DNA of 64,000 nucleotides, taken from the NCBI GenBank assembly GCA_963695445.1, contig CAVOGV010000039.1, positions 10,653-74,652 on the forward strand, given 5' to 3'. Positions 38,600 to 47,059 of the stretch are shown here, one piece after another. The position numbers and the translations under genes are program-made. Origin of the DNA: Thiohalocapsa sp963695445. GTDB taxonomy: Bacteria > Pseudomonadota > Gammaproteobacteria > Chromatiales > Chromatiaceae. Position 1 is the first letter of the stretch. Every line of letters begins with the position of its first letter. The notes beneath the pieces are model-generated. The model was not told the origin of the DNA. It searched no databases and saw nothing but the letters and a program-made list of their open reading frames with translations.

Positions 38600-41254
38600 A
38601 TGTATCGCACCACGCCCCCGGTCATTCGTCTCAAGGACTATCGACCACCCGAATTCCTGATCGATCAGGTCGACCTGCGTTTCGATCTGGACTTGGACGA
38701 GACCCTGGTCGAGGCCGAACTCAGTCTGCGCCGCAATCCGGCCGCGACCCGCGGCAACGGCGACCTGCGGCTCGACGGCGAGCAGTTGCAGCTGATGGAG
38801 GTAGCTCTGGACGGGCGCGTGATGCCGCCGGCGGAGTATCAGGTGCAGGACGATGCGTTGATCGTGCATCGGGTGCCGGACCGCTTCCAATTGCGCACGC
38901 GTGTGCGCATCCAGCCCAAGGCCAACACGGCGCTGGAGGGGCTTTACGTCTCCGGCGACATGCTCTGCACCCAGTGTGAGGCCGAGGGCTTTCGGCGCAT
39001 CACCTACTTTCTCGACCGCCCCGACGTGATGGCCCGCTACCGGGTCGTGCTGGTGGCGGACCCCGCTCGCTATCCGGTGTTGCTATCCAACGGCAACCCA
39101 GCAGGTAGCGAAGACCTGCCGGATGGGCGCCGGGTTGCGCGCTGGCACGATCCGCACCCGAAGCCGAGCTATCTGTTCGCCGTTGTCGCCGGCGACCTGG
39201 CGGCGGTTGAGGACAGCTTCACCACCCGTTCGGGTCGCGAGATCCCGCTGCAGATCTTCGTCGAGCCGGAGAACCTGGACAAGTGCGACCACGCCATGCG
39301 CTCGCTCAAGCATGCGATGGGCTGGGACGAGGAGCAATATGGCCGCGAGTACGATCTGGACATCTTCATGATCGTCGCCGTCAGCCATTTCAACATGGGC
39401 GCGATGGAGAACAAGGGGCTCAACGTCTTCAACGCCAAGTACATCCTGGCGCGGCCGGACACCGCCACCGATGCCGACTTTGCTGGCATCGAGGGGGTCG
39501 TCGCCCACGAGTACTTCCACAACTGGACGGGCAACCGCATCACCTGTCGCGATTGGTTTCAGCTGAGCTTGAAGGAGGGCTTCACCGTCTATCGTGACCA
39601 GGAGTTCTCGGCCGACATGGGCTCACGCGGGGTCAAGCGAATCGAGGACGTGCGCATGCTGCGCGCGCGCCAGTTTCCGGAGGACGCCGGGCCGATGGCC
39701 CATCCGGTGCGCCCGGACTCTTACATCGAGATCAACAATTTCTACACCGCGACGGTGTATGAGAAGGGCGCCGAGGTGGTGCGCATGCAGGCACACCTGC
39801 TGGGCCCGGAACGCTTTCGCGCCGGCACCGACCTCTACTTCGAGCGCTTCGACGGTCAGGCCGTCACCACCGACGACTTCGTCGTCTGCATGGAGCAGGC
39901 TGGCGAAGTGGACTTGACCCAGTTCCGCCGCTGGTATGGCCAGGCCGGCACGCCGGTGCTGGAGTGCGCCGATCGCTTCGACGCCGCGGCTGGGACCTAT
40001 ACGCTCGAGATCCGCCAGCACACGCCGGCCACACCGGGCCAGCCCGACAAGCTGCCCCTGCACATCCCGTTCGCGCTCGGGCTGTTGGATGCCGAGGGCC
40101 GCGACCTACCGCTGCGGCTCGAAGGCGAGGCCGAGAGCCCTCTGCCTGGAACACGCATGCTTCCCCTGCGCGAGTCGGTCGAACGCTTCACCTTCGCCGG
40201 TCTGGAGCACAGGCCGGTTCCGTCGCTGCTGCGTGGGTTCTCGGCGCCCGTCAGGGTGCGCTTCCCGCACTCGGAGGCGGACCTGACCTTTTTGATGGCG
40301 CACGACAGCGATGGGTTCAACCGGTGGGATGCCGCCCAGAGTCTTGCCCAGCGGCTGCTGCTGGCAATGGTCGAAGACAAGGCCATGCAGGTGCCGGATA
40401 CCTTCATCGACGCCTTCCGTCGGGCCTTGACCGATGCCGGCGCCGATCAGGCCCTGCTGGCGGAGGTGCTGACGCTGCCGTCGGAGAGCTACCTGGGCGA
40501 TCAGATGGACGTGGTGGACGTGGACGGTATTCACCGCGCCCGCGAGACCCTGGCAGGAAGAATCGGTCTCCTGTTGCGCGGTGAATTGCGGGCGGTCTAC
40601 GAGCGCAACCGAGAGCCCCCCGAGTATGACTTGTCGCCGGCCTCCATCGGCCGTCGGGCGCTGCGCAATTGCGCGCTGGGTTACTTGATGCACGCGCCGG
40701 ATGCCGACATCTGTGCGCTGGCGCAGGCGCAGTTCGATGCCGATCACAACATGACCGACGTCATGACCGCGCTGCGGTTGCTGGTGGATGCGTCGCCGGA
40801 TGTGGCGGGCGACGCCGGCGAGCGGGCGCTGGCGGGCTTCTATCAGCGCTGGTCCAAGGAACAGCTGGTGCTCGACAAGTGGTTTGCGTTGCAGGCGCAA
40901 AGCAGTCGGGCGAATGCGCTGGAGCGGGTCCGCTCGCTGATGGAGCATGCCGATTTTTCGCTGACCAATCCCAATCGCGTACGTTCGCTGATCGGTGCAT
41001 TCGCGGTCGGTAATCCGCTGCGCTTTCATGCCGCCGACGGCAGCGGCTACGGCTTTCTGGCGGACCGCATCATCGATCTCGATCCACTGAATCCGCAGAT
41101 TGCGTCGCGCCTGCTCTATCCCATGACTCGCTGGCGCCGCTACGACGAAGGTCGGCAGGCGCTGATGCGCGAGCAGCTCGAACGCATCCTGGATGTCGAG
41201 GGGCTTTCCAACGATGTCTACGAGGTGGTCTCCAAGAGCCTTGGCTCGGAGTAG
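38600..41254 (+). CDS. pepN: Aminopeptidase N
   Basis: Zinc M1 aminopeptidase (884 aa). Exopeptidase signature GAMENKGLNVF, zinc motif HEYFHNWTGNRITC with the third Glu 18 residues on, and the C-terminal alpha-helical domain of the gammaproteobacterial (DUF3458) type. The ATG at 38600 matches the family start (MYRTTPPVIRLKDY); the open frame upstream is low-complexity and non-coding. Confidence 0.95.
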   Translation: MYRTTPPVIRLKDYRPPEFLIDQVDLRFDLDLDETLVEAELSLRRNPAATRGNGDLRLDGEQLQLMEVALDGRVMPPAEYQVQDDALIVHRVPDRFQLRTRVRIQPKANTALEGLYVSGDMLCTQCEAEGFRRITYFLDRPDVMARYRVVLVADPARYPVLLSNGNPAGSEDLPDGRRVARWHDPHPKPSYLFAVVAGDLAAVEDSFTTRSGREIPLQIFVEPENLDKCDHAMRSLKHAMGWDEEQYGREYDLDIFMIVAVSHFNMGAMENKGLNVFNAKYILARPDTATDADFAGIEGVVAHEYFHNWTGNRITCRDWFQLSLKEGFTVYRDQEFSADMGSRGVKRIEDVRMLRARQFPEDAGPMAHPVRPDSYIEINNFYTATVYEKGAEVVRMQAHLLGPERFRAGTDLYFERFDGQAVTTDDFVVCMEQAGEVDLTQFRRWYGQAGTPVLECADRFDAAAGTYTLEIRQHTPATPGQPDKLPLHIPFALGLLDAEGRDLPLRLEGEAESPLPGTRMLPLRESVERFTFAGLEHRPVPSLLRGFSAPVRVRFPHSEADLTFLMAHDSDGFNRWDAAQSLAQRLLLAMVEDKAMQVPDTFIDAFRRALTDAGADQALLAEVLTLPSESYLGDQMDVVDVDGIHRARETLAGRIGLLLRGELRAVYERNREPPEYDLSPASIGRRALRNCALGYLMHAPDADICALAQAQFDADHNMTDVMTALRLLVDASPDVAGDAGERALAGFYQRWSKEQLVLDKWFALQAQSSRANALERVRSLMEHADFSLTNPNRVRSLIGAFAVGNPLRFHAADGSGYGFLADRIIDLDPLNPQIASRLLYPMTRWRRYDEGRQALMREQLERILDVEGLSNDVYEVVSKSLGSE

Positions 41255-41344
41255 CCGTGTCAAGCTTGAGAGGCCGGAAAACCTCGAAGTGCTTGAAGAA
41301 AGGCAACGCGCAATGGCTGCGACAGCGGATGTCCGTGCGGCCCC

Positions 41345-41495
41345 ATCGCGACTGCAAGCCGCCCCCACAGCGAAGCGTGATGTGGGAGCGATTTGCAATC
41401 GCGACGGCCACAACGGGGATGTCTGCGCAGCTCGATCGCGGCTGCAAGCCGCTCCCACAGGGAAGTGTGATGTGGGAGCGATTTGCAATCGCGAC
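41345..41495. repeat. REP-like cluster, four units
   Basis: Four units of a palindromic core, two of the GCAAGCCG(C/T)(C/T)CCCAC type and two of the GTGGGAGCGATTTGCAATCG type, alternating in orientation at 41345, 41382, 41434 and 41472. Related to the single pair at 23406. They lie between pepN and the hsp20 terminator; the rest of 41255-41558 has no gene. Confidence 0.82.
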
Positions 41496-41558
41496 GGTCA
41501 CGGCGGCGGGTGACTCCGCAGTCCCATTACCTGACACAGACAGCTGAAATCAGACAAC

Positions 41559-41584
41559 GAAGCCCGGCATCGCCGCCGGGCTTC
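41559..41584 (-). terminator. Terminator of hsp20
   Basis: GAAGCCCGGC / GCCGGGCTTC 10-bp stem with a six-base loop, about 50 bp beyond the hsp20 stop, followed on the minus strand by GTTGTCTG. Confidence 0.65.
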
Positions 41585-41631
41585 TGGGCTGTGGCCGGCG
41601 CTTGCCGGCCCGTTGTACGCTCACTCAGAGG

Positions 41632-42117
41632 TTACTTGACCTCAATCTTCTGCCGAGGAGTGGTTTCCACCTTCGGCAAATGTACCTCCAGCATGCCGTT
41701 ATCGAACTCGGCGTTGACCTCTTCGGCCTTCACCGTCGTCGGCAACCGGATGGTCCGGCTGAAGCTGCCGCGCCGGATTTCGGCGCGATAGACGTCGCCT
41801 TCCTCAACCTCCTTTTCGTGCTTGCGTTCACCGCGAATGGTGAGCACGTCGCCGGTCAGGTCAAGGTGCAGATCCTTCTTCTCGATTCCCGGCAACTCGG
41901 CACGGATCAGGAACTCGGTCTCGCGTTCGACCAAGTCCACGCGCGGGATGCGCAACTCAAGGTCCGTCTGAATCGGCGCAGCCCACTCGGGCCACATCTC
42001 GCGGAACGGCCGCATCCAGCCACGGTTTAACAACGTATCGAAGGTGCGATCCATCTCGTCGAAGAACCCCACCTCATGACGTTGCAGTGCCTTGCTTTCT
42101 TTGTCTCGGGTTTTCAT
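41632..42117 (-). CDS. Small heat-shock protein Hsp20
   Basis: Cytosolic alpha-crystallin chaperone, 161 aa: FLIRAELPGIEKKDLHLDL, GDVLTIRGERKHEKE, then GSFSRTIRLPTTVKAEEVNA and the terminal GMLEVHLPK. A short hydrophilic tail follows (IEVK). The ATG at 42117 has GAGGAGGA upstream; nine codons of an upstream extension lack a ribosome site. It is class A-like (IbpA/HSP16 type). Confidence 0.92.
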   Translation of the reverse strand: MKTRDKESKALQRHEVGFFDEMDRTFDTLLNRGWMRPFREMWPEWAAPIQTDLELRIPRVDLVERETEFLIRAELPGIEKKDLHLDLTGDVLTIRGERKHEKEVEEGDVYRAEIRRGSFSRTIRLPTTVKAEEVNAEFDNGMLEVHLPKVETTPRQKIEVK

Positions 42118-42148
42118 TGCAGTCCTCCTCTTGCTCTCTCTCACTTAA

Positions 42149-42177
42149 AATATAGTCCAGCGGGTACTACTTGGCAA
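42149..42177 (-). promoter_or_regulatory. Promoter of hsp20
   Basis: On the minus strand TTGCCA (42177-42172) and TATATT (42154-42149), spacer 17 bp, about 30 bp upstream of the ATG. I see no convincing sigma32 consensus. Confidence 0.65.
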
Positions 42178-42566
42178 GTTTTTAAAGGCTAGAAAAACCT
42201 TTTATGTCAATAACATAATGTGTTTTTATCGATGGTAATAGGCCGTTCGCTGATATGCCTGGACGGGTACCGCCGAGTCTGACAGAAGGGCGTATCCGCC
42301 GCCTCCGCGGCGGCGTTTTAACGGCGGCGACCTGCGGTGGCGGGGGGAATTTTCCGCTGCGGAGGCTAGCGGGAAAACGCCTCAGCGACGGGACAAATCC
42401 GGCCGAGGTCAGTTCGGCGGAAACTGGCTGTACCGACGGACCGCGCTCGATCAGCGCGGGAAGGGTTTGTTCTTGGGCTTGGTCAATTGGGTCATCAGCC
42501 CAACATCGCCCAAACCGACACACATGCGCAAGTCAGCGCACAACGAGAAGCGAGAAATAGAACCCG
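42178..42566. other. Divergent hsp20-ibaG intergenic region
   Basis: About 390 bp with no gene. The first 60 bp are AT-rich (AAAGGCTAGAAAAACCTTTT is a perfect inverted pair) and the rest is GC-rich with CCGCC runs. Confidence 0.45.
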
Positions 42567-42803
42567 ATGGAAACAGAAGCAGTGGCGCAGCTGATTCGCT
42601 CCGGTCTTCCCGGCGCCGAGGTCGAGGTCAGCGGTGACGGCAGTCACTTTGACGCGATTGTGGTCAGCGAGGCCTTCGAGGGTTTGAGTCCGATCAAGAA
42701 GCAGCGCCTGGTGATGGATGCGGTCAAGGATCAGATCGCGAGTGGCGAGCTGCACGCCTTGTCCATCAAGACCTTGACGCCGGCGCAGAAGCAAGCCGGG
42801 TAG
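42567..42803 (+). CDS. ibaG: BolA-like protein IbaG
   Basis: A 78-aa BolA family protein: AQLIRSGLPGAEVEVSGDG, HFDAIVVSEAFEGLS and the conserved His-containing LHALSIKTLTP. IbaG (YrbA) works with monothiol glutaredoxins in iron-sulfur trafficking and acid response. It converges on phoR with a 9-bp gap. Confidence 0.9.
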   Translation: METEAVAQLIRSGLPGAEVEVSGDGSHFDAIVVSEAFEGLSPIKKQRLVMDAVKDQIASGELHALSIKTLTPAQKQAG

Positions 42804-42812
42804 TTGGCACGC

Positions 42813-44159
42813 TCAGGAGGTTCCCGCCTTCACCATCGCTGCTGACTGTTCCTGCGCCGACGGTGCGCTGCGCAGCCTGCTTGCTGGCGCGAAGCGGCAG
42901 GTGAAGGTGGCGCCGGCCCCGATTTCGCTGGCGATGCTGATCTGAGCGTCGTGGCGGCTGAGCACATGCTTGACGATGGCGAGCCCAAGGCCAGTGCCGC
43001 CGGAGGCGCGCGAGCGCGCAGCGTCGACGCGATAGAAGCGTTCGGTCAGGCGCGGGATATGCTCGACGCCGATCCCCGGCCCGTCGTCCCGCACCGAGAA
43101 GATCGGCCCGCGCTCGTCGTCGCGCCAGACGATGCGCACCAAGCTGCCCGGGGGGGTATGCCGGATGGCATTGAAGACGAGGTTCGACAGCGCGCTGCGC
43201 AGTTCGGTCTGATTGCCGAGCAGCAGCAAGTTCGGATCGGTGTCGACCTCGAAGCGGTGATCGCCGTTGCTCAAGGCGCGCGCATCGGCGAGGATAAGAT
43301 CGGTCTCGTGCGCGATGTCGACCGCTGTCATGTTGCGCGCGTGGTCTTCCATCTCTAGTCGCGACAGGGTGAGCAGGTCTTCGATGATGGAGCGCATGCG
43401 CTCGGTCTGGTTATGCATCAGCGTCAGCGGGCGGCGATGCGGTTCGGGCGTCTGCGCCGAGTCGGCGAGGGTTTCGATGAAGCCGGCAATGACAGTCAGG
43501 GGCGTGCGCAGTTCATGGGATGCGTTGGCAACGAAGTCGCGCCGGATCAAGTTCAGGTGGAACACCTTGGTGATGTCCCGGCCGACCACCAGGCGCTGCT
43601 TCTTGCGCTCGCCGAACGGCGCTACGCGCAGCGACAGCATCAAGGACTGGTTGTGCTCGGGCGCCGCTTCCAGTGGCCGGCCGTATTCGCCGGCATCGAT
43701 GTAGTCGCCCAGGTTGGTATGTTCGAAGACCTCGGTCAGGCGCCGGCCGTCATCGCGGGGCCATTGCACGTTCATCAGTGAGGCGGCGGCCGGGTTCGCC
43801 CACTCGATGCGCTTGGCCTTATCCAGCACGATCAGCGCATCCGGTACGGAGTTGGCGGCCTCGCGAAAGCGGCGCGTGAAACGCACCTGGCGTTTGCGGC
43901 CCTTGCGCCCGCGTTGCTGATACTGACCAACGGCGCGAAAGACCTCACCCCAGAGCCCGTTCGGAAATGGTGGCACCAGTCGGTGGTGGCGTCGGATCAT
44001 GCGCGCCAGGCGCCCCAGGTGAAACAGATGGCGCAGCAGGTAGGTCGCGAGGGCCAGCAGCGCGGCCCGCTCTGGCGGCTGCCCGAGCAGCATCAGACCC
44101 AGTGCCAGCAGGGTGGCGCCGAGGGCGAGGTTGATTTCGTAGACGACGGGGCTGCGCAT
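42813..44159 (-). CDS. phoR: Phosphate regulon sensor kinase PhoR
   Basis: Two N-terminal membrane helices (LALGATLLALGLMLLG, ALLALATYLLRHLFHL), a PAS domain (about 105-215), then the histidine kinase core: H-box ASHELRTPLTVIAGF, N-box NAIRHTPPG, and the G-boxes DDGPGIG and GTGLGLAIV. 448 aa. It follows phoB in the same direction with 124 bp between. Confidence 0.93.
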   Translation of the reverse strand: MRSPVVYEINLALGATLLALGLMLLGQPPERAALLALATYLLRHLFHLGRLARMIRRHHRLVPPFPNGLWGEVFRAVGQYQQRGRKGRKRQVRFTRRFREAANSVPDALIVLDKAKRIEWANPAAASLMNVQWPRDDGRRLTEVFEHTNLGDYIDAGEYGRPLEAAPEHNQSLMLSLRVAPFGERKKQRLVVGRDITKVFHLNLIRRDFVANASHELRTPLTVIAGFIETLADSAQTPEPHRRPLTLMHNQTERMRSIIEDLLTLSRLEMEDHARNMTAVDIAHETDLILADARALSNGDHRFEVDTDPNLLLLGNQTELRSALSNLVFNAIRHTPPGSLVRIVWRDDERGPIFSVRDDGPGIGVEHIPRLTERFYRVDAARSRASGGTGLGLAIVKHVLSRHDAQISIASEIGAGATFTCRFAPASRLRSAPSAQEQSAAMVKAGTS

Positions 44160-44283
44160 GCGTTGCCCTCACGGTTTCGCGGCGGTATAGGGCATCTCGA
44201 AGCCTGCGTCCGTCAGCCCAATGCGTATGGTCTTGCTGTCGAATGTCGGTTCAGACCACGTTGCTCTGCCCCTGAACGCGGGC

Positions 44284-44964
44284 CTATTTGTCGGAGAAGC
44301 GATAGCCGACTCCGCGCACAGTCTGCAGCAGGTGCTCGTGGCCGCTTTGCTCTAATGCCTTACGCAAGCGCCGCACATGCACGTCGACGGTGCGCTCCTC
44401 GACGTAGACGTGGTTGCCCCAGACCTGATCGAGCAACTGCGAACGGCTGAAGGCGCGGTCCGCGTGGGTCATGAAGAAGTGCAGCAGGCGGTATTCGGTG
44501 GGGGCGACCTCGATGGCGTTGCCGGCGGCGCTGACGCGATGGCTGATGTTGTCGATGCGCAGTCCGGCGATCTCTATTTCGTCTGTGACCTCTTCGGGCT
44601 TGCTTCGGCGAAGCACGGCATGGATGCGTGCGACCATCTCCCGTGGCGAGAACGGCTTGGAGATGTAGTCGTCGGCGCCGGTGTTCAGCCCCTTGATACG
44701 GTCTTCTTCCTCGCCCCGGGCGCTGATCATGATGATCGGTATCGTGCGCGTCTTTGCGTTCTGCTTCAGCTGTGCCGCCAGTTCGAGCCCGGAGCGCCCG
44801 GGCAGCATCCAGTCCAGCAACACGAGGTCGGGCTGCTCGGCGATCAGCCGGCGGGCATCGTCCGCATGGGCGGCCTCCAGCACGCGGAAGCCGCCTTCTT
44901 CGAGTGTGAAACGGATCACTTCTCGGATATCGGGCTCGTCGTCGACGATGAGTATGGTAGCCAT
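44284..44964 (-). CDS. phoB: Phosphate regulon response regulator PhoB
   Basis: OmpR/PhoB-type regulator, 226 aa. Receiver Asp in LVLLDWMLPGRSG, switch Lys in YISKPF, and a winged-helix DNA-binding domain ending RTVDVHVRRLRKAL and TVRGVGYRFSDK. Controls phosphate starvation genes; the Pst operon is not in the window. Confidence 0.95.
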   Translation of the reverse strand: MATILIVDDEPDIREVIRFTLEEGGFRVLEAAHADDARRLIAEQPDLVLLDWMLPGRSGLELAAQLKQNAKTRTIPIIMISARGEEEDRIKGLNTGADDYISKPFSPREMVARIHAVLRRSKPEEVTDEIEIAGLRIDNISHRVSAAGNAIEVAPTEYRLLHFFMTHADRAFSRSQLLDQVWGNHVYVEERTVDVHVRRLRKALEQSGHEHLLQTVRGVGYRFSDK

Positions 44965-45082
44965 TGGGTTGCTATCGGATGAGTCGATTCGCGAGGGGGC
45001 ATTCTATTTCGACGCCGTTACGGATAGGTTACCTGGCTGAGCCGCGTGCGCCTTGAATCGATGCGCGCGGCGTCAGGCCGGG

Positions 45083-45409
45083 TCAGCTGCCGTTGTTCGG
45101 CCAGCTGTTGTTGTTCGGATCGGTGCGGCCAACTTTGCGCCAGCGCAACAGGAGGTCGACGCTGTGGGAGAGCAGCGCTAGCGTTAGTATCAGCGCGATC
45201 CATCCCCACCAGGCTCCGCCGAGGGCAGCGCGAACGGTAAGCAACAACAGCGCGCCGGAGACCAAGGTCGGGGCAACGTCCGCGAACAGGCTTGCGCGTC
45301 CGCTGCGGCGGCCGAGCCAGGCCAGCAACGCGGCCTCGGCGGCAACCATCAGCAGTATCCAGTCGATGATCCTGCCGGATGCGAACAATGGCTCGAACCA
45401 GTCGTACAT
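45083..45409 (-). CDS. Small membrane protein after crtC
   Basis: A 108-aa protein, MYDWFEPLF then two to three hydrophobic segments (IIDWILLMVAAEAALLAWLG, VAPTLVSGALLLLTVRAALG, WWGWIALILTLALLSHSVDL) and a hydrophilic end. No family recognised. It lies 22 bp after crtC on the same strand, so probably co-expressed with it. The position suggests a carotenoid- or membrane-related role (inference). Confidence 0.65.
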   Translation of the reverse strand: MYDWFEPLFASGRIIDWILLMVAAEAALLAWLGRRSGRASLFADVAPTLVSGALLLLTVRAALGGAWWGWIALILTLALLSHSVDLLLRWRKVGRTDPNNNSWPNNGS

Positions 45410-45431
45410 GATCGCTGTCGTCCGTCGACCG

Positions 45432-46445
45432 TCAGCTACGCCGCCGCGGCATGCGGTAAGGCAGCATGAATTGGACGATCGGCGAGCGGAAGCGCTCGAG
45501 CGAGAGGCTCTCGTGCACCGCTGTGACGGGTTGCTCGAGCAGGTGGGTGTCGATGACGGAACGGGAGTAGAAGGGGGTATCTTCCAGCGTCTTGACGACA
45601 CGGGGCGGGTGTCCAGGGTCGGCCTGGCTACCGCGGGCGACGCGCCAGATCGGGGTGCGGGGCAGGCGATGGTTCGGTGGCGGTTCGAACTCGTGCAGCG
45701 TGCCGTCGGCCGCAAACCGCAGCGCGAGCGCCAGCGGGTCGGCGCCACGTCGCTCCATGTTATAGAGGATCGTGCTCTCCTCGCCCATGCTGGCGCGGGA
45801 CCAGTCCCAGGAGACGAAGCCGTCTTCCAGCGGTTCTTGGCCCCAATTGCTGTCGAAGTAGGCGTGGCCGGTCCAGCTCAGGTCGGGCCGCTCCAGTTCC
45901 ACCTCTACGCGAGCGCTAGGGGCAACCGGTCGCCAATGGTGGCGGCCGTTGTCGTGCAAGGAAAAGCTCTGTTGGTTGATAAACACCGGCGTCAGGTGCA
46001 CCCGACCGCGAACCCGTTGCGGGATCGGGGTGCCGATCTCGTCGATGTTGACGGTCAGCGTCTCGTCGCCGTTCCAGCGCAGCTCGCTCGGACCGATTCC
46101 GAGCCGTGACGCGCTCTGCGACAACAGGTTAGCGGGCCGCTCGGTCATGGTCCAGCGACGTTCTTGGCCATACAGACAGACGTTGAGCGAGCAATAGTCC
46201 CGAGGATCGTCCAAGCCGCGCCGGCGCCCTTTGAAGTAGTACGGCGAGAACACGCTGCCGATGAATGCAATCAGGGTCAGACCATGCTCGCCGTTGTCGC
46301 TCAGGGCATCGACGTACCACCAGGCATAGCCGCGGCTCGGAACTTCGTGATCGAATTGTAGGTCGCGATTGCGCTGGGCGCCTGAGCCGGTGGGCGAAGG
46401 AGTCGGCGCGTCGCGGTTCGTTGCGTCTGTGCTCAATGTCGTCAT
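45432..46445 (-). CDS. crtC: Carotenoid 1,2-hydratase
   Basis: Hydroxyneurosporene synthase, which adds water across the C1,2 bond of acyclic carotenoids on the spirilloxanthin route. 337 aa with CrtC landmarks: EVPSRGYAWWYVDALSDNG, SVFSPYYFKGRRRGLDDP, HAYFDSNWGQEPLEDGF and WDWSRASMGEEST. The first 25 residues are low-complexity. It is preceded by the zinc-ribbon gene with a 10-bp gap, and crtD lies upstream in the same direction. Confidence 0.95.
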   Translation of the reverse strand: MTTLSTDATNRDAPTPSPTGSGAQRNRDLQFDHEVPSRGYAWWYVDALSDNGEHGLTLIAFIGSVFSPYYFKGRRRGLDDPRDYCSLNVCLYGQERRWTMTERPANLLSQSASRLGIGPSELRWNGDETLTVNIDEIGTPIPQRVRGRVHLTPVFINQQSFSLHDNGRHHWRPVAPSARVEVELERPDLSWTGHAYFDSNWGQEPLEDGFVSWDWSRASMGEESTILYNMERRGADPLALALRFAADGTLHEFEPPPNHRLPRTPIWRVARGSQADPGHPPRVVKTLEDTPFYSRSVIDTHLLEQPVTAVHESLSLERFRSPIVQFMLPYRMPRRRS

Positions 46446-46455
46446 TTCAAAGTCG

Positions 46456-46884
46456 TTATTTGCGCTGGCGATGCCGCACTAACATGGTGAACTCGGTCAC
46501 CGCGAACCAGAGCAAGCCCCCGAAGATCATGGTGTAGGGCACATACCGATAGGTTTCCGCGGCGTCGTCGCCAGCGGCGTATCGGAGTACCACACCGACG
46601 GTGATACCGCCCCAAAACAACAGGGCGGCGATGGGAATGCGTCGACCGCCGATACGGAAGGGTTCCGCGCTACGCTCGGTGGGCAGCAGTGGCGGCTCAG
46701 CGGCTGTAGCGGTCGCCTCCGGTGTCGTGGGTGTTGCAGCGACAGCGGACGGCGCGATCGCCTCCGGTTGCTCGGTGGCAGCTGTCTTGGCGATGTTGGC
46801 CGCGATCGGGAAGCCGCATTTTGGACAGGCAGGCGCGCTGTCGGAGACTTTAGCACCGCATTCTGGACAGTCGATTAGAGCCAT
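46456..46884 (-). CDS. Zinc-ribbon membrane protein upstream of crtC
   Basis: A 142-aa protein with an N-terminal zinc ribbon (CPECGAK ... CPKCGF), a Pro/Ala/Thr-rich linker (about 35-80) and two membrane helices (IPIAALLFWGGITVGVVL and YTMIFGGLLWFAVTEFTML). No named family. It ends 10 bp before crtC, which makes an operon of zinc-ribbon-crtC-small membrane protein. Whether it affects pigment synthesis is not known. Confidence 0.65.
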   Translation of the reverse strand: MALIDCPECGAKVSDSAPACPKCGFPIAANIAKTAATEQPEAIAPSAVAATPTTPEATATAAEPPLLPTERSAEPFRIGGRRIPIAALLFWGGITVGVVLRYAAGDDAAETYRYVPYTMIFGGLLWFAVTEFTMLVRHRQRK

Positions 46885-47059
46885 CATTCACCCCCTGTTC
46901 TCGTCGCGACCGCGCGTTTCGCGCGGCCGAAATAAAGTCGTCGCATCGGCGACGCATAAACTGGTACTTAAACAAGGAATGCGCGGCCTGGCATTGGCGC
47001 ATATCATTTCAACTGCGAATTTTCGCGCTCAGGCCAATGCGGAGGGCGTCGGCGCTGAT

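Noticed and set aside
40106..41488. 460-codon minus-strand open frame across pepN
   Set aside because: It is a shadow of pepN plus REP repeats; no domain is recognisable, while the plus strand encodes an intact aminopeptidase.
41345..41495. CRISPR-like array of regularly spaced repeats
   Set aside because: Units alternate in orientation, spacing is short and uneven, spacers are not unique and no cas gene is near; it fits REP elements.
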